NCBI GenBank assembly: GCA_032622095.1
Contig: CP136069.1
Span: forward strand, 106,670,278 to 106,734,277
DNA from: Siphonodentalium dalli
Taxonomy: Eukaryota > Mollusca > Scaphopoda > Gadilida > Siphonodentaliidae
Direction: 5' to 3'
DNA length: 64,000 bases
Position numbers and translations under genes: made by a program. Below the pieces are notes generated by a model that was given only the letters and a program-made list of their open reading frames with translations, was not told the DNA's origin and searched no databases. This document shows positions 42,201 through 55,903 of the stretch, one piece after another. The number at the start of each line of letters is the position of its first letter. The stretch's first letter is position 1.

Positions 42201-45044
42201 TAGGTATCCCCACCACATACATATATAGGTATCCCCACCACATAGATCTATATGTATCCCCACCACACACATATATAGGTATCCCCACCACATACATCTA
42301 TAGGTATCCCCACCACATACATATATAGGTATCCCCACCACATACATATATAGGTATCCCCACCACATACATCTATAAGTATCCCCACCACATACATATA
42401 TAGGTATCCCCACCACATACATCTATAAGTATCCCCACCACATACATATATAGGTATCCCCACCACATACATCTATAGGTATCCCCACCACATACATATA
42501 TAGGTATCCCCACCACATACATATATAGGTATCCCCTCCACATACATCTATAGGTTTCCCCACCACATACATATATATGTATCCTCACCACATACATATA
42601 TAGGTATCCCCGCCACACACATATATATGTATCCTCACCACACACATCTATAGGTATCCCCACCACACACATATATAGGTATCGCCACCACACACATATA
42701 TAGGTATCCCCACCACACACATCTATAGGTATCCTCACCACACACATCTATAGGTATCCCCACCACACACATATATAGGTATCCCCACCACACACATCTA
42801 TAGGTATCCACACCAAACACATATATAGGTATCCCCACCACACACATATATAGGTATCCCTACCACACACATATATAGGTATCCCCACCACACACATCTA
42901 TAGGTATCCACACCAAACACATATATAGGTATCCCCACCACATACATATATAGGTATCCCCACCACATACATATATAGGTATCCCCACCACATACATCTA
43001 TAGGTATCCCCACCACACACATATATAGGTATCCCCACCACACACATATATAGGTATCCCCACCACATACATCTATAGGTATCCCCACCACACACATATA
43101 GGTATCCCCGCCACACACATCTATAGGTATCACCTCCACATACATCTATAGGTATCACCACAACATACATCTATAGGTATCCCCACCACATACATCTATA
43201 GGTATCCCCACCACATACATCTATAGGTATCCCCGCCACACACATCTATAGGTATTCTCACCACACACATATATAGGTATCCCCACCACATACATCTATA
43301 GGTATCCCCACCACATACATATATAGGTATCCCCACCACATACATATATAGGTATCCCCACCACATACATCTATAAGTATCCCCACCTCATACATATATA
43401 GGTATCCCCACCACATACATCTATAAGTATCCCCACCACATACATATATAGGTATCCCCACCACATACATCTATAGGTATCTCCACCACATACATATATA
43501 GGTATCCCCACCACATACATATATAGGTATCCCCACCACATACATCTATAGGTATCCCCACCACATACATATATATGTATCCTCACCACATACATATATA
43601 GGTATCCCCGCCACACACATATATATGTATCCTCACCACACACATCTATAGGTATCCCCACCACACACATATATAGGTATCGCCACCACACACATATATA
43701 GGTATCCCCACCACACACATCTATAGGTATCCCCACCATACACATCAATATGTATCACCGCCACACACATATATAGGTATCCCCAACACATACATCTATA
43801 GGTATCCCCACCATACACATCTATAGGTATCCCCACCATACACATCTATATGTATAACCGCCACACTCATATATAGGTATCCCCACCACATACATCTATA
43901 GGTATCACCACCACATACATATATAGGTATCCCCACCACATAAATCTATAGGTATCCCCACCACACACATCTATATGTATCACCACCACATACATATATA
44001 GGTATCCCCACCACACACATATATAAGTATCCTCATCACACACATATATAGGTATCCTCACCACACACATATATAGGTATCCCCGCCACATACATCTATA
44101 GGTATCACCACCACATACATCTATAGGCATCCCCACCACATACGTCTATAGGTATCCCCACCACATACATCTATATGTATCCCCGCCACACACATCTATA
44201 GGTATCCTCACCACACACATATATAGGTATCCCCACCACATACATCTATAGGTATCCCCACCACACACATATATAGGTATCCACACCACACACATATATA
44301 GGTATCCCCACCACATACATCTATAGGTATCCCCACCACACACATATATAGGTATCGCCACCACACACATATATAGGTATCCCCACCACACACATCTATA
44401 GGTATCCCCACCATACACATCAATATGTATCACCGCCACACACATATATAGGTATCCCCAACACATATATCTATAGGTATCCCCACCATACACATCTATA
44501 GGTATCCCCACCATATACATCTATATGTATAACCGCCACACTCATATATAGGTATCCCCACCACATACATCTATAGGTATCACCACCACATACATATATA
44601 GGTATCCCCACCACATAAATCTATAGGTATCCCCACCACACACATCTATATGTATCACCACCACATACATATATAGGTATCCCCACCACACACATATATA
44701 GGTATCCTCAACACACACATATATAGGTATCCTCACCACACACATATATAGGTATCCCCGCCACATACATCTATAGGTATCACCACCACATACATCTATA
44801 GGCATCCCCACCACATACGTCTATAGGTATCCCCACCACATACATCTATATGTATCCCCGCCACACACATCTATTGGTATCCTCACCACACACATATATA
44901 GGAATCCCCACCACATACATCTATATGTATCCCCAACACACACATATATAGGTATCCCCACCACACACATATATAGGTATCCCCACCACATACATCTATA
45001 GGTATCCCCACCACACACATATAGGTATCCCCGCCACACACATC
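27300..45044. repeat. Tandem duplication of satellite, period 8,872 bp
   Basis: From about 27,300-36,172 to about 36,173-45,044 the order of unit variants matches at an offset of 8,872 bp through most of the length (for example 27,889 with 36,761; 30,285 with 39,157; 34,995 with 43,867). Only scattered single-base differences are seen, such as CACC against CCCC near 31,616 and 40,488. Near the left edge the offset shifts by a few tens of bases because of indels around 27.4-27.7 kb. Confidence 0.85.
34780..36145. repeat. Tandem duplication of 675 bp (27 units)
   Basis: About 34,780-35,454 matches 35,455-36,145 at an offset of 675 bp, including the marker ATACACATCAATATG at about 34,866 and 35,541. 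The same pair is carried in the 8,872-bp copy at about 43.65-45.0 kb, so the 675-bp duplication came first. Confidence 0.75.
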
Positions 45045-47809
45045 TATAGGTATCACCTCCACATACATATATAGGTATCACCACAACATACATCTATAGG
45101 TATCCCCACCACATACATCTATAGGTATCCCCACCACATACATCTATAGGTATCCCCGCCACACACATCTATAGGCATTCTCACCACACACATATATAGG
45201 TATCCCCACCGCATACATCTATAGGTATCCCCACCACTCACATATATAGGTATCACCACCACATACATCTATATGTATCCCCACCACATACATCTATAGG
45301 TAACCCCACCACATACATAAATAGGTATCCCCACCACTTACATCTATATGTATCCCCACCACATACATATATAGGTATCCCCACCACATACATCTATAGG
45401 TATCCCCGCCAGACACATCTATAGGTATCACCACCACACGCATCTATAGGTATCACCACCACATACATATATAGGTATCCCCACCACATACATCTATAGG
45501 TCTCCCCACCACACAGATCTATAGGTATCCCCACCACACATATCTATAGGTATCCCCACCACATACATATATAGGTATCCTCACCACACATATATAGGTA
45601 TCCTCACCACACACATATATAGGTATCCCCACCATATACATATATAGGTATCCTCACCACACATCTATAGGTATCCTCACCACACACATATATAGGTATC
45701 CCCACCACATACATATATAGGTATCCCCACCACATACATCTATATGTATCCCCACCACACACATATATAGGTATCCCCACCACATACCTCTATAGGTATC
45801 CCCACCACACATATATATAGCTATCCCCACCACATACATATATAGGTATCCCCACCACATACATCTATAGGTATCCCCACCACATACATATATAGGTATC
45901 CCCACCACAGACATATATAGGTATCCCCACCACACACATCTATAGGTATCCCCGCCATACACGTCTATATGTATCCCCACCACATACATCTATAGGTATC
46001 ACCACCACATACATCTATAGGTATCCCCACCACATACATCCATAGGTATCCCCGCCACACACATCTATAGGTATCCTCACCACACACATATATAGGTATC
46101 ACCACCACATACATCTATATGTATCCCCACCACGTACATCTATAGGTAACCCCACCACATACATATATAGGTATCCTCACCACATACATCTATAGGTATC
46201 CCCACCACACACATATATAGGTATCACCACCACACACATATATAGGTATCACCACCACATACATCTATAGGTATCTCCACCACATACATCTATGGGTATA
46301 ACCACCACACACATATATAGGTATCACCACCACATACATCTATAGGTATCTCCACCACATACATCTATGGGTATCCCCGCCACATACATATATAGGTATC
46401 CCCCACCACATACATATATAGGTAGCACCACCACATACATCTATAGGTATCTCCACCACACTCATCTATAGGTATCCCCACCACACACATCTATAGGTAT
46501 CCCCGCCACACACATCTATAGGTATCACCACCACATACATATATAGGTATCCCCGCCACATACATATATAGGTATCCCCACCACATACTTATATAGGTAT
46601 CCCCACAATATACATATATAGGTATCCCCACCACATACATATATAGGTATCCTCACCACACATCTATAGGTATCCTCACCACATACATATATAGGTATCC
46701 CCACCACATACATATATAGGTATCCCCACCACACACATCTATAGGTATCCCCACCATATACATATATAGGTATCACCACCACACACATATATATGTATCC
46801 CCACCACACACATATATAGGTATCCCCGCCACATACATATATAGGTATCACCACCACACACATATATAGGTCTCCCCACCACATACATCTATATGTATCC
46901 CCACCACACACATCTATATGTATCCCCACCACACACAGATCTATAGGTATCCCCACCACATACATATATAGGTATCCCCACCACACACATATATAGGTAT
47001 CCCCACCACATACATATATATGTATCACCACCACACACATATAGGTATCCCCGCCACATACATATAGGTATCCCCACCACACACATATAGGTATCCCCAC
47101 CACACACATATATAGGTATCACCACCACATACATATATATGTATCCCCAACACATACATATATAGGTATCCCCACCATATACTTATATAGGTATCCCCAC
47201 CACATACATTTATAGGTATCCCCACCACATACCTCTATAGGTATCCCCACCACAAACATATATAGGTATCCCCACCACATACATATATAGGTATCCCCAC
47301 CACATACATATATAGCTATCCCCACCACATACATCTATAGGTATCACCGCCACATACATCTATAGGTATCCCCACCACATACATATATAGGTATCCCCGC
47401 CACACACATATATATGTATCCCCACCACACACATATATTGGTATCACCACCACTCACATATATAGGTATCCCCGCCACATACATATGTAGGTATCCCCAC
47501 CACATACATATATAGGAATCACCACCACACACATATATAGGTATCCCCACCATATACATATATAGGTATCCCCATCACATACATTTATAGGTATCCCCAC
47601 CACACACATATATAGGTATCCCCACCACATACTTTTATAGGTATCCCCACCTCATACATATATAGGTATCCCCACCACATACATCTATAAGTGTCCCCAC
47701 CACACACATATATAGGTATCCCCACCGCATACATCTATAGGTATCCCCACCACGCACATATATAGGTATCCCCACCACATACATATATAGGTATCACCAC
47801 CACACACAT

Positions 47810-48589
47810 ATAGATAGATAGATAGATAGATACTTTATTGCGCAATCGCTATACGGATACAGGATATGGCAAAGAAAGAAAAAAACAAAAAAATATATAC
47901 ATAAACATGCAAATAAAATATATGACTAGAATATTTGTGCTGAGTGATTACAGTGTTATTGTCGTAATATTTCGGCTTCAATTAAATATTTACTTAGAGC
48001 TCTGCTCAGTTGTTTATCATTAGATTTGAATATTTCTTGAAGCTTTTGGCGCTCGTCTAACACATCGTAATTTGATATCACATTCTTCGCGTAACTGCTA
48101 AGGACTTGCCTAGGATTGTGGTACTTTGGGCAGTGTAATAAAAAGTGAGACTCATCTTCGATATGTTTATCTTTAGCCGGCATATTATGACTACATTGTT
48201 TGCAAGTTCGTTCCTCTACGGGGATTGGATTAGGTTTCACATGTCTGCCTATTTCTATTTCTAGCTTGTGCGAGCTTGTAACAAGTTTCGATATTGGACG
48301 TCTTTCATTTCGAGATAACGTTGTTAAATAAGAAGCCCTTGTTTCAAAATCTGTTTTGATTTTTCCCATAAATTCTAATTTACTATTTTCTGCACATGCA
48401 CCTTATATATCAAGGTGCCTCCATGCTTGTCGGAAATGGTCTTTTAATCGGGATTGAAATTTCTCCCCAAAAGTATCTATGTCGACTGATTTTGGTGATT
48501 CCCACACGTACCCAAATCCATATTTATATAAGTTATTTTTAATACACTGTAACCACTCATTATCTGCATCACAAGAAATCAATTTTATA
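47810..48589 (-). mobile_element. LINE fragment copy L3
   Basis: 780 bp, same ends, tail and 5' truncation as L1. Diagnostic bases follow the L1 type (GCTAAGGACTT, TACTTTGGG, ACATGCACC, ATGTCGACTG, CATCACAAG). Its left flank carries TATAAGTGT 120 bp before the tail, as in L1 and L4. Confidence 0.88.
47956..48588 (-). pseudogene. LINE reverse-transcriptase C-terminal remnant (L3)
   Basis: Same frame, same in-frame TAA (48403-48405) and same CCHC-like cluster as the L1 remnant, ending at 47956. Neither stretch is translatable as a full reverse transcriptase. Confidence 0.83.
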
Positions 48590-51500
48590 AGTATCCTCAC
48601 CACATACATATATAGGTCACCCCACCACATACATCTATAGGTATCCCCACCACACACATATATAGGTCTCCCCACCACACACATATATAGGTATCCCCAC
48701 CACACACATATATATAGGTATCCCCGCCACACACATATATAGGTATCCTCACCACATACATATATAGGTCTCCCCACCACATACATCTATAGGTATCCCC
48801 ACCACACACATATATAGGTCTCCCCACCACATACATCAATAGGTATTCCCACCACACACATCTATAGGTATCCTCACCACATACATATATAGGTATCCCC
48901 GCCACACACATATATAGGTATCCTCACCACACACATCTATAGGTATCCCCACCACACACATATATAGGTATCGCCACCACACACATATATAGGTATCCCC
49001 ACCACACACATCTATAGGTATCCCCACCACACACATATATAGGTATCCCCACCACATACATATATAGGTATCCCCACCACACGCATCTATAGGTATCCCC
49101 ACCACACACATATATAGGTATCCCCACCACATACATATATAGGTATCCCCACCACATACATATATAGGTATCACCACCACATACATATATAGGTATCCTC
49201 ACCACACACATATATAGGTATCGCCACCACACACATATATAGGTATCCCCACCACACACATCTATAGGTATTCCCACCACACACATATATAGGTATCCCC
49301 AGCACACACATATATAGGTATCCCCACCACATACATATATATGTATCACCACCACACACATCTATAGGTATCCCACCACACACATATATAGGTATCCCCA
49401 CCACACACATATATAGGTATCCCCACCGCACACATCTATAGGTGTCCCCACTACATACATATATATGTATCCCCACCACATACATATATAGGTATCCCCG
49501 CCACATACATATATAGGTATCCCCACCACATACATATATAGGTATCCCCACCACACACATATATAGGTATCGCCACCACACACATATATAGGTATCCCCA
49601 CCACACACATATATATAGGTATCCCCACCACATACATATATAGGTCTCCACCGCATACATCTATAGGTATCCCCACCACACACATCTATAGGTATCGCCA
49701 CCACACACATATATTGGTATCACCACCACATACATATATATGTATCCCCACCACACACATATATAGGTATCCCCGCCACATACATATATAGGTATCCCCA
49801 CCACACACATCTATAGGTATCCCCACCATATACATATATAGGTATCACCACCACACACATATATAGGTATCCCCACCATATACATATATAGGTATCCTCA
49901 CCACACATCTATAGGTATCCTCACCACACACATATATAGGTATCCCCACCACATACATATATAGGTATCCCCACCACATACATCTATATGTATCCCCACC
50001 ACACACATATATAGGTATCCCCACCACATACCTCTATAGGTATCCCCACCACACATATATATAGCTATCCCCACCACATACATATATAGGTATCCCCACC
50101 ACATACATCTATAGGTATCCCCACCACATACATATATAGGTATCCCCACCACAGACATATATAGGTATCCCCACCACACACATCTATAGGTATCCCCGCC
50201 ATACACGTCTATATGTATCCCCACCACATACATCTATAGGTATCACCACCACATACATCTATAGGTATCCCCACCACATACATCCATAGGTATCCCCGCC
50301 ACACACATCTATAGGTATCCTCACCACACACATATATAGGTATCACCACCACATACATCTATATGTATCCCCACCACGTACATCTATAGGTAACCCCACC
50401 ACATACATATATAGGTATCCTCACCACATACATCTATAGGTATCCCCACCACACACATATATAGGTATCACCACCACACACATATATAGGTATCACCACC
50501 ACATACATCTATAGGTATCTCCACCACATACATCTATGGGTATAACCACCACACACATATATAGGTATCACCACCACATACATCTATAGGTATCTCCACC
50601 ACATACATCTATGGGTATCCCCGCCACATACATATATAGGTATCCCCCACCACATACATATATAGGTAGCACCACCACATACATCTATAGGTATCTCCAC
50701 CACACTCATCTATAGGTATCCCCACCACACACATCTATAGGTATCCCCGCCACACACATCTATAGGTATCACCACCACATACATATATAGGTATCCCCGC
50801 CACATACATATATAGGTATCCCCACCACATACTTATATAGGTATCCCCACAATATACATATATAGGTATCCCCACCACATACATATATAGGTATCCTCAC
50901 CACACATCTATAGGTATCCTCACCACATACATATATAGGTATCCCCACCACATACATATATAGGTATCCCCACCACACACATCTATAGGTATCCCCACCA
51001 TATACATATATAGGTATCACCACCACACACATATATATGTATCCCCACCACACACATATATAGGTATCCCCGCCACATACATATATAGGTATCACCACCA
51101 CACACATATATAGGTCTCCCCACCACATACATCTATATGTATCCCCACCACACACATCTATATGTATCCCCACCACACACAGATCTATAGGTATCCCCAC
51201 CACATACATATATAGGTATCCCCACCACACACATATATAGGTATCCCCACCACATACATATATATGTATCACCACCACACACATATAGGTATCCCCGCCA
51301 CATACATATAGGTATCCCCACCACACACATATAGGTATCCCCACCACACACATATATAGGTATCACCACCACATACATATATATGTATCCCCAACACATA
51401 CATATATAGGTATCCCCACCATATACTTATATAGGTATCCCCACCACATACATTTATAGGTATCCCCACCACATACCTCTATAGGTATCCCCACCACAAA

Positions 51501-52053
51501 CATATATAGGTATCCCCACCACATACATATATAGGTATCCCCACCACATACATATATAGCTATCCCCACCACATACATCTATAGGTATCACCGCCACATA
51601 CATCTATAGGTATCCCCACCACATACATATATAGGTATCCCCGCCACACACATATATATGTATCCCCACCACACACATATATTGGTATCACCACCACTCA
51701 CATATATAGGTATCCCCGCCACATACATATGTAGGTATCCCCACCACATACATATATAGGAATCACCACCACACACATATATAGGTATCCCCACCATATA
51801 CATATATAGGTATCCCCATCACATACATTTATAGGTATCCCCACCACACACATATATAGGTATCCCCACCACATACTTTTATAGGTATCCCCACCTCATA
51901 CATATATAGGTATCCCCACCACATACATCTATAAGTGTCCCCACCACACACATATATAGGTATCCCCACCGCATACATCTATAGGTATCCCCACCACGCA
52001 CATATATAGGTATCCCCACCACATACATATATAGGTATCACCACCACACACAT
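48590..52053. repeat. 25-bp satellite array between L3 and L4
   Basis: 3,464 bp of 25-bp units. Up to about 49.7 kb the order of variants follows the region right of L1 (10.34-11.45 kb, offset 38,249); it then passes into the 4,244-bp duplicate of 45.6-47.8 kb. No gene is seen. Confidence 0.95.
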
Positions 52054-52833
52054 ATAGATAGATAGATAGATAGATACTTTATTGCGCAATCGCTATACGG
52101 ATACAGGATATGGCAAAGAAAGAAAAAAACAAAAAAATATATACATAAACATGCAAATAAAATATATGACTAGAATATTTGTGCTGAGTGATTACAGTGT
52201 TATTGTCGTAATATTTCGGCTTCAATTAAATATTTACTTAGAGCTCTGCTCAGTTGTTTATCATTAGATTTGAATATTTCTTGAAGCTTTTGGCGCTCGT
52301 CTAACACATCGTAATTTGATATCACATTCTTCGCGTAACTGCTAAGGACTTGCCTAGGATTGTGGTACTTTGGGCAGTGTAATAAAAAGTGAGACTCATC
52401 TTCGATATGTTTATCTTTAGCCGGCATATTATGACTACATTGTTTGCAAGTTCGTTCCTCTACGGGGATTGGATTAGGTTTCACATGTCTGCCTATTTCT
52501 ATTTCTAGCTTGTGCGAGCTTGTAACAAGTTTCGATATTGGACGTCTTTCATTTCGAGATAACGTTGTTAAATAAGAAGCCCTTGTTTCAAAATCTGTTT
52601 TGATTTTTCCCATAAATTCTAATTTACTATTTTCTGCACATGCACCTTATATATCAAGGTGCCTCCATGCTTGTCGGAAATGGTCTTTTAATCGGGATTG
52701 AAATTTCTCCCCAAAAGTATCTATGTCGACTGATTTTGGTGATTCCCACACGTACCCAAATCCATATTTATATAAGTTATTTTTAATACACTGTAACCAC
52801 TCATTATCTGCATCACAAGAAATCAATTTTATA
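52054..52833 (-). mobile_element. LINE fragment copy L4
   Basis: 780 bp, exactly 4,244 bp after L3 and apparently identical to it. It is 3,070 bp before L5, the same spacing as between L1 and L2. Confidence 0.88.
52200..52832 (-). pseudogene. LINE reverse-transcriptase C-terminal remnant (L4)
   Basis: Same disrupted frame as L1 and L3, with the stop at 52647-52649. Confidence 0.83.
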
Positions 52834-55123
52834 AGTATCCTCACCACATACATATATAGGTCACCCCACCACATACATCTATAGGTATCCCCACCACACA
52901 CATATATAGGTCTCCCCACCACACACATATATAGGTATCCCCACCACACACATATATATAGGTATCCCCGCCACACACATATATAGGTATCCTCACCACA
53001 TACATATATAGGTCTCCCCACCACATACATCTATAGGTATCCCCACCACACACATATATAGGTCTCCCCACCACATACATCAATAGGTATTCCCACCACA
53101 CACATCTATAGGTATCCTCACCACATACATATATAGGTATCCCCGCCACACACATATATAGGTATCCTCACCACACACATCTATAGGTATCCCCACCACA
53201 CACATATATAGGTATCGCCACCACACACATATATAGGTATCCCCACCACACACATCTATAGGTATCCCCACCACACACATATATAGGTATCCCCACCACA
53301 TACATATATAGGTATCCCCACCACACGCATCTATAGGTATCCCCACCACACACATATATAGGTATCCCCACCACATACATATATAGGTATCCCCACCACA
53401 TACATATATAGGTATCACCACCACATACATATATAGGTATCCTCACCACACACATATATAGGTATCGCCACCACACACATATATAGGTATCCCCACCACA
53501 CACATCTATAGGTATTCCCACCACACACATATATAGGTATCCCCAGCACACACATATATAGGTATCCCCACCACATACATATATATGTATCACCACCACA
53601 CACATCTATAGGTATCCCACCACACACATATATAGGTATCCCCACCACACACATATATAGGTATCCCCACCGCACACATCTATAGGTGTCCCCACTACAT
53701 ACATATATATGTATCCCCACCACATACATATATAGGTATCCCCGCCACATACATATATAGGTATCCCCACCACATACATATATAGGTATCCCCACCACAC
53801 ACATATATAGGTATCGCCACCACACACATATATAGGTATCCCCACCACACACATATATATAGGTATCCCCACCACATACATATATAGGTCTCCACCGCAT
53901 ACATCTATAGGTATCCCCACCACACACATCTATAGGTATCGCCACCACACACATATATTGGTATCACCACCACATACATATATATGTATCCCCACCACAC
54001 ACATATATAGGTATCCCCGCCACATACATATATAGGTATCCCCACCACACACATCTATAGGTATCCCCACCATATACATATATAGGTATCACCACCACAC
54101 ACATATATATGTATCCCCACCACACACATATATAGGTATCCCCGCCACATACATATATAGGTATCACCACCACACACATATATAGGTCTCCCCACCACAT
54201 ACATCTATAGGTATCCCCACCACACACATCTATATGTATCCCCACCACACACAGATCTATAGGTATCCCCACCACATACATATATAGGTATCCCCACCAC
54301 ACACATATATAGGTATCCCCACCACATACATATATATGTATCACCACCACACACATATAGGTATCCCCGCCACATACATATAGGTATCCCCACCACACAC
54401 ATATAGGTATCCCCACCACACACATATATAGGTATCACCACCACATACATATATATGTATCCCCAACACATACATATATAGGTATCCCCACCATATACTT
54501 ATATAGGTATCCCCACCACATACATATATAGGTATCCCCACCACATACATCTATAGGTATCCCCACCACAAACATATATAGGTATCCCCACCACATACAT
54601 ATATAGGTATCCCCACCACATACATATATAGCTATCCCCACCACATACATCTATGGGTATCACCGCCACATACATCTATAGGTATCCCCACCACATACAT
54701 ATATAGGTATCCCCGCCACACACATATATAGGTATCCCCACCACACACATATATTGGTATCACCACCACACACATATATAGGTATCCCCGCCACATACAT
54801 ATGTAGGTATCCCCACCACATACATATATAGGAATCACCACCACACACATATATAGGTATCCCCACCATATACATATATAGGTATCCCCATCGCATACAT
54901 TTATAGGTATCCCCACCACACACATATATAGGTATCCCCACCACATACATATACAGGTATCCCTACCACATACATATATAGGTATCCCCACCACATACAT
55001 CTATAAGTGTTCCCACCACACACATATATAGGTATCCCCACCACATACATCTATAGGTATCCCCACCACGCACATATATAGGTATCACCACCACATACAT
55101 ATATAGGTATCACCACCACACAT
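52834..55123. repeat. 25-bp satellite array between L4 and L5
   Basis: 2,290 bp, the same length and order of unit variants as 10341-12630 (offset 42,493). No gene is seen. Confidence 0.95.
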
Positions 55124-55269
55124 ATAGATAGATAGATAGATAGATACTTTATTGCGCAATCGCTATACGGATACAGGATATGGCAAAGAAAGAAAAAAAC
55201 AAAAAAATATATACATAAACATGCAAATAAAATATATGACTAGAATATTTGTGCTGAGTGATTACAGTG

Positions 55270-55902
55270 TTATTGTCGTAATATTTCGGCTTCAATTAAA
55301 TATTTACTTAGAGCTCTGCTCAGTTGTTTATCATTAGATTTGAATATTTCTTGAAGCTTTTGGCGCTCGTCTAACACATCGTAATTTGATATCACATTCT
55401 TCGCGTAACTGCTAAAGACTTGCCTAGGATTGTGGTACTTCGGGCAGTGTAATAAAAAGTGAGACTCATCTTCGATATGTTTATCTTTAGCCGGCATATT
55501 ATGACTACATTGTTTGCAAGTTCGTTCCTCTACGGGGATTGGATTAGGTTTCACATGTCTGCCTATTTCTATTTCTAGCTTGTGCGAGCTTGTAACAAGT
55601 TTCGATATTGGACGTCTTTCATTTCGAGATAACGTTGTTAAATAAGAAGCCCTTGTTTCAAAATCTGTTTTGATTTTTCCCATAAATTCTAATTTACTAT
55701 TTTCTGCACACGCACCTTATATATCAAGGTGCCTCCATGCTTGTCGGAAATGGTCTTTTAATCGGGATTGAAATTTCTCCCCAAAAGTATCTATGTTGAC
55801 TGATTTTGGTGATTCCCACACGTACCCAAATCCATATTTATATAAGTTATTTTTAATACACTGTAACCACTCATTATCTGCATCAAAAGAAATCAATTTT
55901 AT
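55270..55902 (-). pseudogene. LINE reverse-transcriptase C-terminal remnant (L5)
   Basis: Same frame and shared TAA (55717-55719). The distal 137-codon stretch is intact here, unlike in L2. Confidence 0.83.
55472..55475. other. Empty target site TCGA
   Basis: Single TCGA in CATCTTCGATATG, at the place where L2 carries the 4,495-bp insertion between two TCGA copies. Confidence 0.85.
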
Positions 55903-55903
55903 A

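Larger units (their letters stand above)
17910..47809. repeat. 25-bp satellite array, 29.9-kb block
   Basis: About 1,196 units with no interruption other than irregular units. One such unit, at about 20185-20212 (TACACCACATACCACCACATA), is copied at about 58180. Another, a unit one base short (CTATAGTATCCCC), is at 21981, 24514 and 59978. Nested duplications of 675, 817, 1,167, 2,533 and 8,872 bp lie inside and are listed separately. No gene, RNA or non-satellite insert is seen anywhere in this block. Confidence 0.96.
45610..54106. repeat. Tandem duplication of 4,244 bp carrying LINE copies L3 and L4
   Basis: About 45,610-49,853 and 49,854-54,106 match at an exact offset of 4,244 bp through satellite, LINE and satellite again. 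I saw almost no differences, including in the LINE, where L3 and L4 look identical. This is either the most recent amplification in the window or an assembly duplication. Confidence 0.85.
55124..55903 (-). mobile_element. LINE fragment copy L5, uninterrupted counterpart of L2
   Basis: 780 bp with the L2-type diagnostic bases, but with no insertion. It corresponds to 12631-12982 at an offset of 42,493 and to 17482-17909 at 37,994. It is therefore the empty-site allele or paralogue of the interrupted copy. Confidence 0.9.
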
